Assembly (NCBI GenBank): GCA_013298455.1
Contig: JAAFHR010000148.1
Coordinates: 1-7,600 of the forward strand
DNA from: Betaproteobacteria bacterium
GTDB taxonomy: Bacteria; Pseudomonadota; Gammaproteobacteria; Burkholderiales; Casimicrobiaceae
Direction of reading: 5' to 3'
Length of the DNA stretch: 7,600 nucleotides
Each line of letters begins with the position of its first letter. Positions within the stretch are counted from its first letter, which is position 1. The notes beneath the pieces were generated by a model. It was not told where the DNA came from. It did not search any database and saw only the letters and a program-made list of their open reading frames with translations. Position numbers and translations under genes: made by a program. Shown piece after piece: positions 5,620 to 7,600 of the stretch.

Positions 5620-6033
5620 ATGCACCCCTACCTCCAATCGCTTCTAGGCGGCGTTCTCATCGGCGCTGCAACGTGGCTCCTGCTCGCGGCGATCGGCCGT
5701 GTGGCGGGCATCAGCGGCATCGTCACCAGCGCGTTTACCGAGCGTGAGGGCCGCGATTGGCGTTGGGCGTTTGTTGCGGGGTTGGTGGTGGGCGGGGCGT
5801 TGTTTGTTTGGTTGTTGAATGCGGTGGCGCTTGCGCCGCGCACGCCCGGATTGTTGATTGCGGCGGGGCTCTTAGTCGGCGTGGGCACGACACTCGGCAG
5901 TGGTTGCACGAGCGGTCACGGCGTGTGCGGGTTGTGTCGAGCGTCGACCCGTTCATTGGCCGCAACACTCACATTTATGGGCGCGGGTGCGATCACCGTG
6001 GCGCTGCTCCGCGCGGTTGGGGGGCTGGCGTGA
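5620..6033 (+). CDS. YeeE/YedE-family sulfur transport protein, first half of split pair
   Basis: Membrane protein of 137 aa with about four hydrophobic segments. The signature GSGCTSGHGVCGLCRAS (93-109, Cys96, Cys103, Cys106) identifies the YeeE/YedE (DUF395) sulfur-transport family, whose full-length members take up thiosulfate using conserved cysteines. The start is the ATG at 5620, which gives the family N-terminus (MHPYLQSLLGGVLIGAAT). An in-frame extension to 5320 merely translates the upstream repeat element and is not protein-like. No strong Shine-Dalgarno sequence precedes the ATG. The stop overlaps the next start (TGATG), so the two halves are coupled. Confidence 0.9.
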   Translation: MHPYLQSLLGGVLIGAATWLLLAAIGRVAGISGIVTSAFTEREGRDWRWAFVAGLVVGGALFVWLLNAVALAPRTPGLLIAAGLLVGVGTTLGSGCTSGHGVCGLCRASTRSLAATLTFMGAGAITVALLRAVGGLA

Positions 6034-6458
6034 TGAAGCTCATCGTGGTGTTTGTTTCGGGCGTGATCTTCGCCGCTGGGCTCGTGCTCGGCGGCATGAC
6101 CGATCCGCGAAAAGTGCAGGCATTTCTTGACGTGGGCGGCATCGGTGCCGGACGCTGGGACCCGAGCTTGGCGTTTGTGATGGGCGGCGCGTTAGCGGTT
6201 GCGGCGATTGCTTTCGCAGTGCAACCGAGGCGCGCCAAGCCATGGTTTGCGGAGCGCTTTGAACTGCCAGCGGTGCGACACATCGACGCTGCACTCATCG
6301 GCGGTGCGGCGCTTTTCGGCATCGGCTGGGGCTTGGCGGGCTATTGCCCAGGACCCGCAGTCGCAAGTGTGACCACGGGCGGGTTGGACATCGCGCTGTT
6401 TCTCCCGGCGATGCTTGTCGGCATGGTGTTGACCAAGCGATTCTTGAATCGACGCTAA
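6033..6458 (+). CDS. YeeE/YedE-family (DUF6691-like) transport protein, second half of split pair
   Basis: Membrane protein of 141 aa. The N-terminal helix carries GLVLGGMTDPRKVQAFLDV (16-34), and the C-terminal part has GIGWGLAGYCPGPA (96-109) with Cys105, the conserved motif of the second member of split YeeE/YedE pairs; GGLDIALFLPAMLVGM forms the last helix. With the preceding gene it would make a two-subunit sulfur-compound transporter. Such split pairs also occur in BigR-type sulfide-detoxification operons, but no ArsR-like regulator or metallo-hydrolase is seen here. The ATG at 6033 overlaps the upstream TGA by one base; a GTG at 6030 is also in frame. The stop codon lies inside a long palindrome. 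Confidence 0.9.
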   Translation: MKLIVVFVSGVIFAAGLVLGGMTDPRKVQAFLDVGGIGAGRWDPSLAFVMGGALAVAAIAFAVQPRRAKPWFAERFELPAVRHIDAALIGGAALFGIGWGLAGYCPGPAVASVTTGGLDIALFLPAMLVGMVLTKRFLNRR

Positions 6459-6486
6459 GTTGACGTTAACGTCAACTTAGCGTCGA
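6449..6486. promoter_or_regulatory. Perfect 38-bp palindrome, candidate operator/terminator upstream of icmF
   Basis: Bases 6449-6467 and 6468-6486 are exact reverse complements (19-bp arms, no spacer). The centre reads GTTGACGTTAACGTCAAC. The TAA of the preceding gene (6456-6458) is inside it. TTGACG at 6460-6465, followed after 17 bases by TCGAAT (6483-6488), could form a weak promoter for icmF, with the palindrome covering its spacer as in MerR-family control. No T-run follows, so a pure terminator role is less convincing, although the hairpin could still end the upstream transcript. Confidence 0.6.
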
Positions 6487-6539
6487 ATTTCTGCGAAAAT
6501 CACGTTCTGCCCAAAGCGCGGCCGCGCCGGAGTGTTCGC

Positions 6540-7600
6540 ATGAGTAACCTCGACACCAAAAACCTCGTCTACAAGCCTGTGAACAAAGTGCGCTTTGTGA
6601 CCGCCGCGAGTTTGTTCGATGGGCACGATGCCTCGATCAATATCATGCGCCGCATTTTGCAAGGCAGCGGCTGCGAAGTGATTCATCTCGGCCACAACCG
6701 CAGCGTGAAAGAGGTCGTTGACGCAGCATTGCAAGAAGACGCGCACGGTATCGCCATCAGCTCGTATCAGGGCGGTCATGTTGAGTATTTCAAGTACATG
6801 ATCGACATGCTCCGCGAAGCGGGTGCGAGCCACATCAAGGTGTTTGGCGGTGGCGGTGGCGTGATCGTGCCCTCTGAAATCAAGGAACTGCACGACTACG
6901 GTGTGACGCGAATTTTCTCGCCTGAAGACGGCGCGAAATTGGGGTTGCAGGGCATGATTAACGACATGGTCGCGCTCTGCGATCATGATTTGTCGGGTTT
7001 GGCTCCCTCTCCCCTGGCGGGAGAGGGCGGGGGAGCGGGGGCTGTTGATTCGAAGCGCAATGCTCGCGCCCCCAATGAACGTCCCCCTCTCCCTAACCCT
7101 CTCCCGCAAGGGGAGAGGGGACGCTACATCCCCCTCGCCCGCACCATCACTCGCCTCGAATCAGGCAGCATGCCAGAGGCTGAGCGACAAGCGATCATTG
7201 AGCAAGCCGCGAAAATCACCACCCCCACGCTCGGCATCACCGGCACCGGCGGCGCTGGCAAATCATCGCTCACGGATGAGCTGATTCGTCGTTTCCGTAT
7301 CGATCAAAACGACGCGCTAAAAATCGCGATCATTTCGATTGATCCGTCGCGCAGAAAATCAGGCGGAGCGCTGCTCGGTGATCGCATCCGAATGAATGCG
7401 ATCAATCATGAAAACATCTACATGCGCTCGCTCGCCACGCGCGATTCCGGCGGGTCTGAGATTTCGAAAGCGCTGCCCGATGTGATCGCCGCTTGCAAAG
7501 TGCATGGTTTCGATGTGATCTTTGTTGAAACGTCTGGCATTGGTCAGGGCGACGCCGCCATCGTGCCGCATGTTGATGTGTCGCTCTATGTAATGACGCC
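6540..7600 (+). CDS. icmF: Fused isobutyryl-CoA mutase IcmF, N-terminal part (3' partial)
   Basis: Adenosylcobalamin-dependent enzyme interconverting isobutyryl-CoA and n-butyryl-CoA, with its G-protein chaperone fused in the middle. The visible 353 codons show the N-terminal B12-binding domain (residues about 15-150) with LFDGHDASINIMRR, His29 being the cobalt ligand, SSYQGGHVEYF and FGGGGGVIVP. The MeaB-like G domain follows: P-loop GTGGAGKSS (235-243), SIDPSRRKSGGALLGDRIRM (266-285) and VETSGIGQGD (329-338). The mutase domain lies beyond the window; whole proteins are about 1,100 aa. The start ATG has GGAG at 6529-6532 with a 7-base gap. Residues 156-194 (PSPLAGEGGG...PLPNPLPQGERG) translate a palindromic DNA repeat inserted in frame in the linker between the two domains. 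Order B12 domain then G domain separates IcmF from plain methylmalonyl-CoA mutase. Confidence 0.93.
   Translation, partial: MSNLDTKNLVYKPVNKVRFVTAASLFDGHDASINIMRRILQGSGCEVIHLGHNRSVKEVVDAALQEDAHGIAISSYQGGHVEYFKYMIDMLREAGASHIKVFGGGGGVIVPSEIKELHDYGVTRIFSPEDGAKLGLQGMINDMVALCDHDLSGLAPSPLAGEGGGAGAVDSKRNARAPNERPPLPNPLPQGERGRYIPLARTITRLESGSMPEAERQAIIEQAAKITTPTLGITGTGGAGKSSLTDELIRRFRIDQNDALKIAIISIDPSRRKSGGALLGDRIRMNAINHENIYMRSLATRDSGGSEISKALPDVIAACKVHGFDVIFVETSGIGQGDAAIVPHVDVSLYVMT
7005..7121. repeat. Palindromic repeat element inserted in frame within icmF
   Basis: Two hairpins: CCCTCTCCC/GGGAGAGGG (7005-7013 with 7019-7027) and the same stem again (7097-7105 with 7111-7119). The outer arms also pair with each other (CCCTCTCCCC 7005-7014 with GGGGAGAGGG 7110-7119). 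The stretch between is G/C-rich without stop codons. The 117 bases equal 39 codons, so the reading frame is kept. Similar CCCTCTCCC-type repeats are common between genes in proteobacteria; here one lies inside a gene. Confidence 0.8.

Noticed and set aside
6477..7109. 210-codon minus-strand frame opposite icmF
   Set aside because: It is antisense to the conserved B12-binding domain and runs through the palindromic repeat. The sense strand carries all recognisable motifs.
6985..7284. 99-codon plus-strand frame in another frame of icmF
   Set aside because: It overlaps the repeat and the P-loop region of icmF and is low-complexity Ser/Pro/Arg-rich, so it is an out-of-frame shadow.

Overview
The window looks like the chromosome of a proteobacterium, most likely a betaproteobacterium (Burkholderiales-like). 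This rests on recognised protein families (LivM/LivG/LivF, a YfhL-type ferredoxin, an IcmF-type fused mutase) and on interspersed palindromic repeats typical of these genomes. No rRNA or other phylogenetic marker is present, so the placement is inference. I see no tRNA, rRNA, CRISPR array or transposase.

Layout. 1-2411 (+): the 3' part of livM, then livG and livF, the tail of a branched-chain amino acid (or related amide/urea) ABC importer operon with a 2-bp gap and an ATGA overlap. 2448-3484 (-): a two-gene cassette of unknown function, in which a cysteine-rich exported protein precedes a 90-aa membrane protein. The start of the exported protein is separated from its body by a (CT)10 dinucleotide tract that leaves it out of frame by one repeat unit. 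3613-4271 (+): a YfhL-type 2[4Fe-4S] ferredoxin overlapping a GlcG/HbpS-family gene by ATGA. 4416-4817 (+): a MAPEG-family membrane protein. 4888-5310 (-): a single-domain rhodanese, convergent with the MAPEG gene across a long inverted REP-like pair. 5620-6458 (+): a split pair of YeeE/YedE-type sulfur transport proteins, divergent from the rhodanese across a 132-bp repeat element. 6540-end (+): the N-terminal part of icmF (B12-binding domain then G-protein domain), open at the window edge.

How the genes relate. Liv import and IcmF both touch branched-chain amino acid and short-chain acyl-CoA metabolism, but they are separated by unrelated genes. Rhodanese and the YeeE pair form a plausible sulfane-sulfur handling module.

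Most notable observations: (1) the probable phase-variable signal peptide at 3428-3448; (2) twin CX3CX3C motifs in the same exported protein, next to a small membrane protein; (3) a palindromic repeat inserted in frame inside icmF, in the linker between domains; (4) a perfect 38-bp palindrome covering the stop codon upstream of icmF, with a centre resembling a MerR-family operator; (5) a probable leaderless ferredoxin mRNA.
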